Source of the DNA: Klebsormidium nitens
Taxonomy: Eukaryota; Streptophyta; Klebsormidiophyceae; Klebsormidiales; Klebsormidiaceae
Assembly (NCBI GenBank): GCA_000708835.1
Contig: DF236986.1
Span: 132,885 to 196,884, forward strand
DNA length: 64,000 nucleotides
Reading direction: 5' to 3'
In this document: piece after piece, positions 37,801 through 48,364 of the stretch
Position numbering within the stretch: position 1 is the first letter of the stretch
Layout: the number at the start of each line of letters is the position of its first letter
Position numbers and translations under genes: made by a program
Notes under the pieces: generated by a model
Databases searched by the model: none
The model's input: only the letters and a program-made list of their open reading frames with translations
What the model was told of the DNA's origin: nothing

Positions 37801-40800
37801 CGTGGCACTGAACATGTACGTCGTCCGGTACAGCTTGTCGCCCTCCAGCTCCTGCGGAAAGAAAAAAACGTCAGAGTGACGTCAGCATTGACAGAAATCT
37901 GAGTTCAGGTGCGCAAGGTGTGCGAGGCGCTCCAGCGCTGGCGGCATCGCCGCGCTAGTTGTGTAAGTAGTGCGGTACAGCTCGTCGCCCCCCGGCTCCT
38001 GCGGAAAGTGACATCAGAATGAGCTCAGCATCGGTGACGTTGGGTGACGTAGACTTATGGTCTTCAAATTCTCGACACCTTGGTGACAACTACGAACAAA
38101 CGCTGCATCGTCGCCCAGTAGAGCTTGTCGCCCTCCAGCTCCTGCGAAGAGTGACCTCAAAGTGACGTCAGCAACGACAATTTTGGGTGGTATGAAAACG
38201 TGTAAGTGACGAGCAAGTTGCTGCATTGTTGTGCTGAACATGTCCGTCGTGTATGAGGCCGCAATGCCCTCCAAAGCTACTACGAAGAAAGACAATAAAA
38301 GGGGCCTACAAGTTGCAGCACCGTTCACCTTGAACATGCAAGGTGTCCTCAAACTTCTGCGTGCAAGTGACTTCAGGATGCCATCAACTCTTTAACGGTC
38401 AAGGGCCTTGGCCGGAGTCCCTTCTAAAAAGCTCTGCCCCTTCTCAGAAGAGCGCTTTTGGCCCTCCCTGTGCGGATTCAGCCATTCTGGCCAAACCGTT
38501 GAGCCAAGAAAACCGACACAGGCGCTGGAAAGCCCAGACAATAGTCGTCCAACGCAAAAGTCAATCTTAATATTGACTAGGATTTGATGGCTCTTACCGC
38601 ACCCGGTCCGTCTGAGCAAGACAAAGCTGATATTCATCCGAGAAGGAATGCAATGGTTCAAGGCAGAGTTTCCTTCAGAGCAAGAGGGAAGCGCCGACAC
38701 TTACTTCGTCTTCGTTCTCGGGCTTCAGGTTAGAGGACGGCATCAGGTCCAGCACCGCAGCCACCTGCAGGGGACACGTGGCATCAGTTCCGCCGTTCGT
38801 ATCCAAGGGCTGATCGCAAACTCAGTTTGGACCATTTTTAAGGGGTCGCCGACCGATCTTAGCTCGGCTCTCTACTCCAAGCCTTGCTTTTTCCGCCGGA
38901 GCTCTCGGAAGTCTATAGACCGATCCTCAAAGCCCAGTTAATACACGCCAAATTCGAGGAATCTGTTCGGCGAAGACAGCGTCCAGATAATCCCCTCGTA
39001 GATCCCGAAACATTTGGCACGTTGAACATCGAAGGAAAGTCACTTTAACGTTTGCGGGGCGGATCCATAGATATCCTCGGCAGTCTGGAACTACGGCGCC
39101 GAGCTTAACATGGATGTGGGCTCCAATTGCACGCAGATCGTGCATAAAAACAAGTCCGACCCGGCGGGAAGGGTGGCTTTGCCAAAGACATCGACAACAA
39201 TCAAAAGGGCAGTAACGTCCAGATGAACGAAACGATAACAGAGGAATTTTCCAACATTTTAAGGGACTGATCAAGACAACACAGAGCGACATTTCACTCT
39301 CAAAAATCCTTTATTCCAAAACGTAGAGCAATCAGACTTCAGCATCTGAATGAGAGGTAGCCACGTGCCTGCGGCTCGAAGCCCATGTCGATCATGCGGT
39401 CCGCCTCGTCGAGCACGATGTAGTGGCACTGCTGCAGCACCGCGTAGCGCCGCTCGAGGCAGTCCAGCATGCGCCCGGGGGTTGCGATCACGATCTCGCA
39501 CCCCTGTCGCAGCTTGAAGCCCTGCTCCTCGATGGACTGGCCGCCGACAATGGAAGTCACGCGGAAGTCCTGCAGGGGATAGATAGTATTTGAATAGTCA
39601 ACAGTAATAGATTAGTCAATTTGCGGCTCGGGATCTCGCACCCCTGCCGCAACTTGAAGCCCTGCTCATCGATGGACTGGCCGCCCACGATCGAAGTGAC
39701 GCGGAAGTCCTGTAGAAAGTGTGTAGAATAAAGGGGTCAATTTCCTGGCTCGGATTCGCGTTATGCTCATCAAGCATTCGGGGCGGACGGCCAACGTGGA
39801 GGTCACTCGGAACACGTGCTACCGGAAGCAAGTTCAAGTAGGGGAAACTTTGCTTCGAAAATTCGCGGGTCCGGAACTCTGCAGCCGCAGAGCACCCGGC
39901 ATGCTTCAAGGACTGGCCGCCAAAACATAGGCGAAAGTCTTGTCGTTGCAAGGCGAGACCGTGCCGAGCACGAGTAAACGAAGACCGTTGTCAAACGGGG
40001 CCAAACCATGAAGGACGCGAACTTGACGGTCTCTCCTTCGAACCTGGTTGACTTACGAGGCAACGCAGAGCCCGGCTGCTCCAACGGGGAATCAAACCCG
40101 CGCATGCTGACAGCTCAAACAGAAACTTAACTTCCTTAGTCCGACCTAAGACGCCGAAAAGATAAAACAAAAAATCGAGAGCCAAAGAAGGTGACCATGA
40201 CCACAGCAACCTTGACGTCCACTTCCTCAATCTACCGCGAGAGCTTGCGTGTGAACCACGTATACTTACCAAGCGAAGTACTGTCGACGCAAGGCAAAGC
40301 GGAAGAAAAGTGAAAAAAAGAGAACACAGACGGTAAAGACGGGCCTTGCCATGAAGGACGCGAACTTGACGGTCTCTTCTTCAAGCTCCTGCGCGAGCTC
40401 GCGCACGGGCGCCATGAAGGTCACCAAGCAAAAGTCCTCTATAGGCAAGACGAGACGAAAGAGAAACCAGAGAAAGAGAAGAAAAAATTTGACGTTTCAA
40501 AAGGAGCCTCACCATGAAGGACGCAAACCTGACGGTCTGTTCCTCGATCTGCTGCGCCAGCTCGTGCGTGGGCGCCAAGAATGAGATTCAAGCGCGATTG
40601 ATACTCAAGCTGAAGTCCTATCAACGCAAGGCGAGACAAAGGATTCTAGCAGACAACCAAGAACATTATTGAATCGAAGACGGGCCTTACCATGAAGGAC
40701 GCAAACTTGACAGTCTCCTCTTCGATCTGCTGCGCCAGCTCGCGCGTGGGCGCCATGATGAGCGCGTATGGCCCGAGCGCCTCGTTCTCCTCTGTCAGCG

Positions 40801-43800
40801 GGGGGAGCTTGCTGATGTACACCAGCATGGGCAGCACGAAAGCAGCCGTCTTGCCAGAACCTGCAACCACAACCACAAACACTTACAGTCAACCATTGTG
40901 ACAAGTATGCGGATACTACAATGCTGAATTATTAGGACGAAGCGTGATGAGTAGCAAGATTGCCGGCCTGAAACGAGTAGGCTTAATCCTGGATTCGGAG
41001 TGGGAATGACTATGTAGCAAGCGACCGCAAACGTTATGGTTTCAGCGTTAGGTTGTGAGCTTAACCATCCTGAAGCTCATCAACCGAGACTCGAAGAGCT
41101 ATGCAAAGTTAAACCACGCAGAGGAGAGTCACTACACGAAGCCACACATGAAATCCTCATGCAATAAGGCGGGAGAGAGACGTCAAAAGCTGCTGATTCA
41201 CAACGACTGTCCAGATCAAAGCTGCCAGTGGATTGCCAACAGCAACGCTTGGAGCATTCTGACTCTAAGGAAAGATATTCGAACTCCAAGTCAAGGACAT
41301 AAAACCAACAAACCAAGAAACGACGCACCTGTCTCGGCGATGCCAATGACGTCACGCTGTTGCAGCCCGAGCGGGATGGCGGCCATCTGGATGGGCGACG
41401 GCTTCGTGTAGCCGGCCTTCTCCACCGCTTGGAGCACCTCCTTGGTGAGCCCGCTCTCGTCCCAGTTGCGCATCGGCTTCGGGATGTTGGAGCCCTGTGC
41501 AGAAAGGCAGGTTTGTCAATCCGCTAATCTACAAAACAATTGAGAAAAAGGTAGACTACTTTCAAGGATTGCTCTTCTTGCAGTTGCAGTCTTGATCAGC
41601 ACGCTCTCGTCCCAGTTGCGCATCAGCTCCGGAATGTTGGAGCCCTGTGGATAAGAGAGTGTGCTAAGTGTTTGTTGGCGTATCCCAAGAACTGTAGTTT
41701 GTGATAAGCATAATATAGTCGAAACCGCAAAGTCAGAAGCTACTAACGGTGGTAATCTAATTGAAGCGCTCTATGACGTGTTGACCGAAACCATAGGGCC
41801 ACACTGCGATGTAAAGTTGCACCTTGCTTGGGCACCGACTCTCGTTGATCCTTCTACATAAGCTTGCACTCTTGCGGGTACAAATCCGAAAACTTTTGCT
41901 CGTGTGTCTAATTGACCATACAATTTGAAGGGAGACGTTCCGTTTAGCTCAATCAGAAAGGGAGAATACATTTCTCCGTGCCGAGACCACTGAAAAGTTT
42001 CTGCATGTTTTCCACGGCAATTGTAGATCAGCTCGTTTGGGACTGAGTACGCGAGGCAGAAGGGGTGACAAGGCTGGAGTGTGTGAGAAAGGGGGGTAAG
42101 CAAAGTAGAGGAGAGGGCGGCGCACATACCTTGAAAGAGATGTTGAAGTCCTCTCGGAAGATACGCCAGTCGCGCTCCGTCATTTGCGACAACTGCAGAC
42201 ACACGAGCGAGAACATCTCAGCCTATGAGCAGCAAACCGCGTCAGAGTTTGCAGCGCGCTAACAGCGCCCCTCGTAACCACCTCAGGCCAACGCATCACT
42301 GAGCTCGCGCACCTTGATGAGCTGCAAATAAGCTCTCTATTTAAAGATCTATTTGAAGACAATTATGAGGACTATTTTGCAGATCTATTTGGAGACTAAT
42401 ATGTAGACGAAGCGGGCAAACCTCTTTCTGTACTTATTCGCACCCCGAACGACCAAGAATCGTTTGGCGATATTGGCAGCTCACAATCAACAACCTTAAA
42501 TAGAGAGCTTCCGTCAAGCATCCCCCTATCCCCACACCTCCTTAACCATCTGCACGCACCTTCTTCTGCGTCCAGTGCGCGTCGACGCGCATGTCGAACG
42601 ACGAGTTGTACTCGTCGGCAGCGCGCGCCTTGCGTGCGTCCGACGCCCGTTCCTCCTCCGTCTGCACCTCGCCCGTCTCTTTCCGACGTTGCGCAAACAG
42701 CTCCTTCTCTTGCTGGGCGGCCGCCTGAGATGGGTTAAGCAGAGTCGGGTTAGCAAAGAGTCACGTGGACTCTCCGCGACGTGTGTTCAACACGTGCTTT
42801 TCCGGCGCTGCGCAAACAGCTCCTTCTCTTGCTGGGCGGCCGCCTGAGACGGGTTCAGTGATACATACTTCCGGACAGTCGATTAACTTTTTCGCGGATG
42901 TTTCGTGACGTGCTCTCTCCAGCGCCGCGCAAACAACTCCTCACCTCGCTGAGCGGCCGTGAGATGGGAGGATGATGATCGAGTTGACGGAGGTTTCAAT
43001 TTAGCTACTCGTAAGCCTGTGTCATAATATAACTCTCGTAGGGTCTGCCAACTCCTGCTTTTTCCACAGAATGGATTCGAATGTACCCGGAAAGTCGGTC
43101 TTATAGCTGCGGGATTCTTCTGTTTGAAATCGGCAAATGCTGAGGGCTCCCTGTCCTGGTATTTGAGTCAGACTTTACGAGTCTATTTGGCGGTTGACAG
43201 GCAGGCACATTTCTTGTTTGCGCTGAGCATCGAGTACAAAATGTGAGGGTCGCTCACCATTGAACGTCGTGCACGACTTCCAGACGCTGGAGTCACTCAC
43301 GACCAGCATAAGGGCGGGAGAAACACAAGTATGCTGACAGACAGAAACTCTCAACCACAAACGTCCCGTTTGACAATTATAACCGGACCCCAAAACTTTC
43401 TGGCACGACTTGCTTCCAGAACCCAGCAAGTTGGACTTCAGATCCAGTCTCTTTCGTGAAGTAAAGCTCAACCGGACCTCGGAGTCCGCATTCAACTGAA
43501 AGGTCGAATACTTCCACCTGATAAGAATGGTTTTTTAATCACCTAAAAGGTCAAGTACTTCAACTTAAAGGAAATGTGCGCTTACCTTCTTCTGCACCCT
43601 GACGTCAATCCCCGCCTTGAGGCCTCTCCCGAACAGCAGCTGCGCCTCGTGAGGGTTGTTGTATATCGGGTTGAGGTCGCGCGACGTGTCCTCGCCCGCC
43701 TCCCAGTCGAACGCAAACTTAAACTTGTCGCTCGGGCGGATTACGCGCTTCTTCTTCTTGGCCAGCCCGAGGTACTGGACAAAAAGAACACTTGTTTGGG

Positions 43801-46800
43801 CACAAGACAGAGAATTGGCAAGCTTCTCCGGTCTTGTCTTGGAGAGAGCAAGACCGTCTCTAAGATGACCTCAAATAACGATCGACCGGATTCTGGATCG
43901 ACTTGGAAACTTGATTCAGGGCAAGGACGCGCGGAGAGACTCCACTGGCGAAGACGCCAGGTAAGACGCTCAACACAAGGCAATCTGAAAGCCTCTCAAG
44001 GTAAACCCGTTGCGTTTTCCCAGTCAACACGATGCGGAAAGCTTTCGTCCACCCACCTGTTCTTTGATGGCCTCCAGTTCCTTCTCCTTCTCCTTCTGCG
44101 CGTTCCGCTCCTTCCTCTCTCGATCCCTCTCCTCCGCAGTCATCCGATCGTCCCCACGGCCTCGGTCCCGGTCCCGGTCCCTGTCGCGCCGGTCTCGGTC
44201 CCGCTCTCGTTCTCGATCACGCTCGCGGTCCCTCTCGCGTTCCCGTTCCTTTTCCCTTTCGCGGTCGCGTTCGCGATCTCTGTCGCGGTCCCTGTCACGA
44301 TCTGCACAGGAAGGACGACATGATAAACATACGGAACGAGTGCTTTGTGGGGTAGGATATGGGAAACATTGTCTCACCATGTGCGGATGAAATCTGTGTT
44401 TGGATCTTGTTACCTCCTGACGACATTCTCTTTCGCCGCTTCTTGGTGCGGAAGGATCCCAACTCTGATCCTCGTCGTTTCCGCAACAACGCTCTTATCG
44501 GGATCACTCCGAACTTTCGAACTAGGCGCCGCCTACCACCAGGTCGCCTTCTCTTTTTCTTAAACCTTTTGTCCTAGTTCGCAGCGAAAATTTGAAACTC
44601 AGACAGTTGACACGATCTGACTCTCAATGGAAACAACCAGAAGCTTTCTTGATGGAAATAATCTCTTTGAACGTGGCAATAAATCCACAACTTGGAAGCA
44701 AGCAAGTATTACACACGGGCGTATAGAGCTGCACAAGGGGCCAAGTCCAGAGCACAACACTCCGACTGGTCGATCGACTCAAGCACGACTTGGACAAAAA
44801 GGAAATAGCTGATCCTAATTGGAAAGCCGTCAGAAGACCAGTACCAAGTACGCACAAAATAAACACGATGTCTAACCTGATTGAGCATCCTTTCCCCCTG
44901 CGACAGCGGCAGGGGGCCCAAACAGAGCCTTCCGTTGCTCCTCGACCTTTTGCCTTTGCAGTGCCGCCTCCTCCTCGCGCCGCTTCATTGCGAGCTCCTC
45001 ACGCTGCTTCTTGGTAAGGAACTTTGGCTGCAGAAAGAACATACAGTCGCGTCTTGTAATCCTTCTCTCGCTCAGAATGTAAGGTGATCGACATGGTCAC
45101 AACTAAGAGATGGCTTCAAGTTCTGTAGAGGAACTGCGACCAGTTCACATGTGATGGAAAAACCACCTGTGGTGTGGCGCTTCAGAGGAGGTGGTAATTA
45201 TCAAATCCAGCCAGGACCTGTAATGTTGAACAATTTGTCAAGCCTGCGAGCACCTGAAAGAACTTCAGGATCCATGCCATATCTAACTACCAGTCGCACA
45301 ATATGCGCCACAAAAGAAGCATACATCCAAAGCTTACGGCCTGCATGAAATCCGCTGAGAGAGCAACCCACACGAAATTGTGTTAGAGGTTGAGCTGAGT
45401 GTGCTTTAGAGCGGTGGTGCAACAGCTGCGGCCCCTACCTGCTTGAAGGGGAGAACTTGTTCAACCAAAGTGTGTGCGCTCTTACCTTTGCCAGTTCGGC
45501 TGCCTCCTGCTGGCGCTTCTTGAGCAGGTCCTCCAGAGACAGTGGCTGCACAGAACATGAGACTGAGTCATAATTGGTGTGAATCTTATTTTTGAATTGA
45601 GTCACTGGAAAAGTAGCCCCGCCTCGTCAGGGCGTCAGAAACAAGAGAAGCAGCACTTACTCTCAGGACACTACCAATATGCCATCCTCAACAAGATCCA
45701 CATGTCTGCATTTGGCTGCATATTGGTCGGAGGTGTTTCGATGCTTTGAACAATCACCAAAAAGTCCAAGGGATGCTCGGCATTAAGCAAGAAGCGGTAT
45801 TTTGGAAACAGATAGCTTTTAGACAGGGAGTCTCACCTCCACCTTCTTCACGTCCTTCTTATCATCTTTCTCATCAATCATATCCTCCTCCTTCACAGCC
45901 GCTCCTTTCCCCACCTCTTCCAGTTTGACATCCTTCATTTCTTCAATTTCCATCTTGACCTTCTTTCGATCCTGATCCTCAGCTTCCGAGTCCCGCCCCC
46001 GCTTCTCCCGCCTGTCCCTGCTCGGACTCCGGCTCCGCCGATCCTTCCTCCTGTCACCATCCTCGTCCTTTCTCCTTTCCCTCTCCCGCTCCCTCGGCTT
46101 CTCACTGTCTTCTCTTCTTCTTTCCCTGTCTTCCCTATCTCTTGGCTTCTCACTCGCTTCTCGCCTCCTCTCCTTCTCTTTCTCCCGGTCATCCCGATCT
46201 CTTGGTTTCTCGCTGGTCTCCCTTCGCCTCTCCCTATCTCTCTCTCTTTCCCTTGGCTCTTTGCTTGCCTCGCTCCGCTTCTCCCTCGCCTTCTCCCTCT
46301 CGCGGTCCTTCTCGCGATCCCTTTCTTTCCCCCTGTCTCGTTCGCGATCCCGATCTTTGTGACGATCCTTCTCTCGATCCCGTACCTTGTCTCCATCTCT
46401 AGTTTTCTCCCTGTCACGATCCCTTTCCCTGTCTCTCTCCCTCTCTTTGGTTGAATCCTTCTCCCTGTACCTATCGCCGTCCCGTTTTCTTCCCAGGTCC
46501 AATGACTTCTCTTTTCTCTCCCTGTCGCGATCGTTATCCCTGTGCTCCTTCCTCTCTTTCTCTGCACGATCACCGGGACTCGTGCTCCGCCGGCTGTCTC
46601 TTGAGCGGCCTCGCTCCTTCTCAACATCCCTAGCACCGTTTTTATCTGAGTGCCTCTCAGAGCTTTTATCGCGTCTTCTCGGAGGCGGTGGCGGGGGCGG
46701 CGGCAAGTCCTCCGCTATCTCCCCATCTTCAGGCGCATCATCGTACTGCGCCAAACCCCGCAACCCATTCAGCGCGCCGTTGTGGGGAATTTCGCCATCT

Positions 46801-46850
46801 TCAGGAGCGAAGCGATCGTCAAAACCCTCACGCCCCATCCCCAGGCACAA
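34815..46850 (-). CDS. PRP28: PRP28/DDX23-type spliceosomal DEAD-box RNA helicase
   Basis: ATP-dependent helicase that unwinds the U1 snRNA-5' splice site duplex so that U6 can replace U1. Sixteen exons (minus): 46850-45837, 45545-45486, 45027-44877, 44301-44057, 43774-43586, 42724-42560, 42192-42130, 41494-41329, 40860-40691, 39569-39369, 38764-38705, 37851-37661, 36674-36443, 35845-35782, 35412-35257, 34843-34815; frame closes over 1051 residues. Residues 1-490 are an Arg/Asp/Glu/Lys-rich RS-like domain with dense RDRDRE runs. Helicase motifs are intact: AETGSGKT (682-689), [20 protein letters not shown] (795-798), SAT (843-845), [18 protein letters not shown] (988-995). [15 protein letters not shown] just before the core is diagnostic of PRP28. 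The intron after residue 808 seems to use a GC donor. An alternative start at 46838 drops four residues. Six junctions carry exon echoes, and a 20-base gap lies in one intron. Confidence 0.95.
36771..37084 (-). repeat. Two echoes of PRP28 exon 13 start
   Basis: The true exon starts at 36674 (minus strand). A copy at 36818-36771 keeps the acceptor CTAACCAG and the codons for [13 protein letters not shown] with changes; spacing is 144 bp. A second, worn copy at 37084-37042 keeps CCCAAGTCC and ACTTCAG on the plus strand, 266 bp further on. Direct orientation, inside the intron that also contains the assembly gap. Confidence 0.75.
37611..37630. other. Assembly gap of 20 N
   Basis: Twenty undetermined bases inside the PRP28 intron between exons 12 and 13. 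It does not touch coding sequence. Tandem echoes nearby may be why assembly broke here. The 20 N may be a placeholder and not the true gap length. Confidence 0.98.
37921..38281 (-). repeat. Three echoes of PRP28 exon 12 start
   Basis: The true exon 12 starts at 37851 (minus) with codons for [20 protein letters not shown]. Copies have their exon edge at 37998, 38141 and about 38281, spacing 147, 143 and 140 bp, a regular array of direct repeats with increasing decay. The first copy matches about 78 bases and ends with the same CCGCAG acceptor. The third keeps CTGAACATGT and CCCTCCA (plus strand) in place. Confidence 0.83.
39367..39368 (-). other. Apparent GC donor (GC-AG intron) in PRP28
   Basis: After the codons for DMGFEPQ the sequence continues GCACGT, not GT. 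The protein family requires FEPQ to be followed at once by the [11 protein letters not shown] exon, which starts phase 0 at 38764. Using the nearby GT at 39363-39364 would add four bases and break the frame. So a GC-AG intron is the simplest reading. Confidence 0.75.
39622..39938 (-). repeat. Two echoes of PRP28 exon 10 start
   Basis: The true exon 10 starts at 39569 (minus) with [20 protein letters not shown] close copy occupies 39709-39622 and reads [20 protein letters not shown], with a CTACAG acceptor; spacing 140 bp. A decayed copy has its edge near 39938 and retains TTTCGCC, GGCGGCCAGTCC and little else. The near copy keeps helicase residues (GGQS) almost unchanged. Confidence 0.85.
40007..40578 (-). 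repeat. Three echoes of PRP28 exon 9 end (donor side)
   Basis: The true exon 9 ends at 40691 (minus) with [20 protein letters not shown] followed by GTAAGG. Downstream in the same intron are copies ending at 40513 ([20 protein letters not shown], then GTGAGG), 40350 ([20 protein letters not shown], then GCAAGG) and 40007 (ETVKFASFM, then GTTTGG). Spacings are 178, 163 and 343 bp, the last about twice a unit. Here the exon's 3' edge and donor are duplicated, so this intron has donor echoes at one end and acceptor echoes at the other. Confidence 0.88.
41600..41644 (-). repeat. Echo of PRP28 exon 8 start
   Basis: Copy of the first 45 bases of exon 8 (true start 41494, minus strand; [14 protein letters not shown]). 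The copy reads [14 protein letters not shown], next to a CAG acceptor. Spacing is 150 bp. Confidence 0.82.
42796..42959 (-). repeat. Two echoes of PRP28 exon 6 start
   Basis: The true exon 6 starts at 42724 (minus) with [15 protein letters not shown] near-identical copy of about 48 bases has its edge at 42843 (same CTCAG acceptor). A second, weaker one ends near 42959, where the acceptor is altered. Spacing is 119 and about 116 bp. Confidence 0.83.
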
Positions 46851-47686
46851 CTAATGAGCGACTTTTAACAATTTCTTCCTGGATATCAGATTCCGACTCG
46901 AACCACTTGCAATAAGACAACTTAGCCGCTCAAGGTTAATTTGAGTCGCAGCCAATCCCCAATTGAGCAGTCCTGCCTTTTAAGATGATTACATTCTTGT
47001 ATGTTCAACGCAGCTGCATGCTGCGCTTGTACAATCCTACGCACCGCCAAAAGCACCCTGCGCCCCTGCTGCCAGTGCAGGTCTCAGTTTTGTTCACCTG
47101 AAATGTCAGTGTGTGCCGCCTGGTAGCCATCACAAGGTAGCCATCACCTAGGCCACAGGCCCACAGCCACACATGGGCAGGGTCCGGCGTTCCAAGTCTA
47201 GTTGCCATATACTATTACCGGGTAGGATATGTACCGGGACGGTGAGTCCGACTGAGTCCGATCAGTGAAGATTAGCGGCCAGGTGGCATGTTTCGACTGG
47301 GTCCGGGGTCCGGGGCAGTTGTTCATGATTTGGCCACAACTGCAGACGCATCTCGTTCTAGTTCCTCGTTTAAGGTACCGGTAGCTTGAAGCTGCATGGG
47401 CCATGGCGTCAGAGAATCTGCCCTTCAACTCGATCAGAGAAAAGTTTCGAAAGCGGAAACTCAGAAAGTGAAGGCGCTCGAATGCAAGGCGTATTGTTAG
47501 TGGCGGTGGGGAAATCGTACTGAGCAGCTCTGCGACTAGGGTCGATTGTCCCAATCTAAACCTGTTGCAACAGCAGCTGGGGTCGGAACATGTGCTCAAG
47601 ATAGGCGCCGGTAGGCTGCTCAGGTTTTGGCTGCAACGTTAAAGAAATTAGAAGAATACATCAGACCTGCCCTGTCTTAAGTCGAG
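46851..47686. other. Divergent promoter region, PRP28 / complex I subunit
   Basis: About 0.84 kb separates two ATGs that point away from each other, a possible shared promoter. The block CCATCAC-AAGGTAGCCATCACCTAGG near 47126-47152 repeats GGTAGCCATCAC twice. An open frame at 47198-47599 (minus) has no recognisable motif. Confidence 0.5.
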
Positions 47687-48364
47687 ATGGCAATTCCAGC
47701 CTCATACCCGGTTGCTGATCCTGCACCGGGGTTCTGGAAAGCTGTCGGCAACTTTGATGTTAATGACTATTTGAAGATGACAGGTCTGACGGCCATCTCC
47801 CTCCCTTTTGGTTATGCAGCAGGTAAGATGCTAATCTGCCGAGACTTGTTCCACTGCTGTTCTTGTCAATGTCATGCAGGTTTCTGATGGCCGGTTGTCA
47901 ATGACCGAGGGGTTTGAATATCTGCATAGTAGATGAATGTTCCTGAAGATCAGGTGTGTTGGTGGAGCCAGCACTTGCGCTATCATTTAGCTTTCCTGGC
48001 ATAACAGCAAATTATCTCAAAGTCTCGTTTCCAAGTTCAGTCCGCAAACAAGTATTCCGTGGATTGCGGTCACCATAATGGAATGATTGGATGCAAAGAG
48101 AGTGGACGTTTGGGAGGCGCTGGTTTGTAACCCCTTAGACATATGGAGCTAGCTTTAAGCATGAAGGTTGAGATGCCCGTGTTGGCTGAACTGCTTGCTT
48201 TCGATCGTGCAGGCAACACTCCGGGAGCCAGAATAGCTGGTCCTTCTATGTACGTTGCTGGGATGATTGGTTTGTTCGGGGGTTTCTGCCTTGCATACCA
48301 ATCATCAACAGGCAGGTTGATGGGTTTGATTCCAAACGAGAAGGAAGCTTCTGTAAAGCGATGA
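47687..48364 (+). CDS. NUXM: Mitochondrial complex I 20.9 kDa-type subunit
   Basis: Accessory subunit of respiratory NADH:ubiquinone oxidoreductase in the mitochondrial inner membrane. Exons 47687-47822 and 48213-48364, split within a Gly codon, give 95 residues ending TGA; plant versions are slightly longer at about 105. The sequence follows the plant protein annotated as the 20.9 kDa subunit: a short N-terminus (YPVADPAPGFWKAVGNF), DYLKMTGLTAISLPFGYAAG, then a Gly-Pro step (ARIAGPSMYVAG), a second hydrophobic segment (MIGLFGGFCLAYQSS) and the conserved end GRLMGLIPNEKE. Two hydrophobic stretches fit two short membrane spans. There is no cleavable presequence, as is usual for this subunit. 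The start is the first ATG and its length fits. Confidence 0.88.

Noticed and set aside
46387-46854. Open frame of 155 codons antisense to PRP28 exon 1
   Set aside because: Mirror image of the Arg/Asp-rich coding repeat; the Ser/Leu-rich product is the expected shadow.
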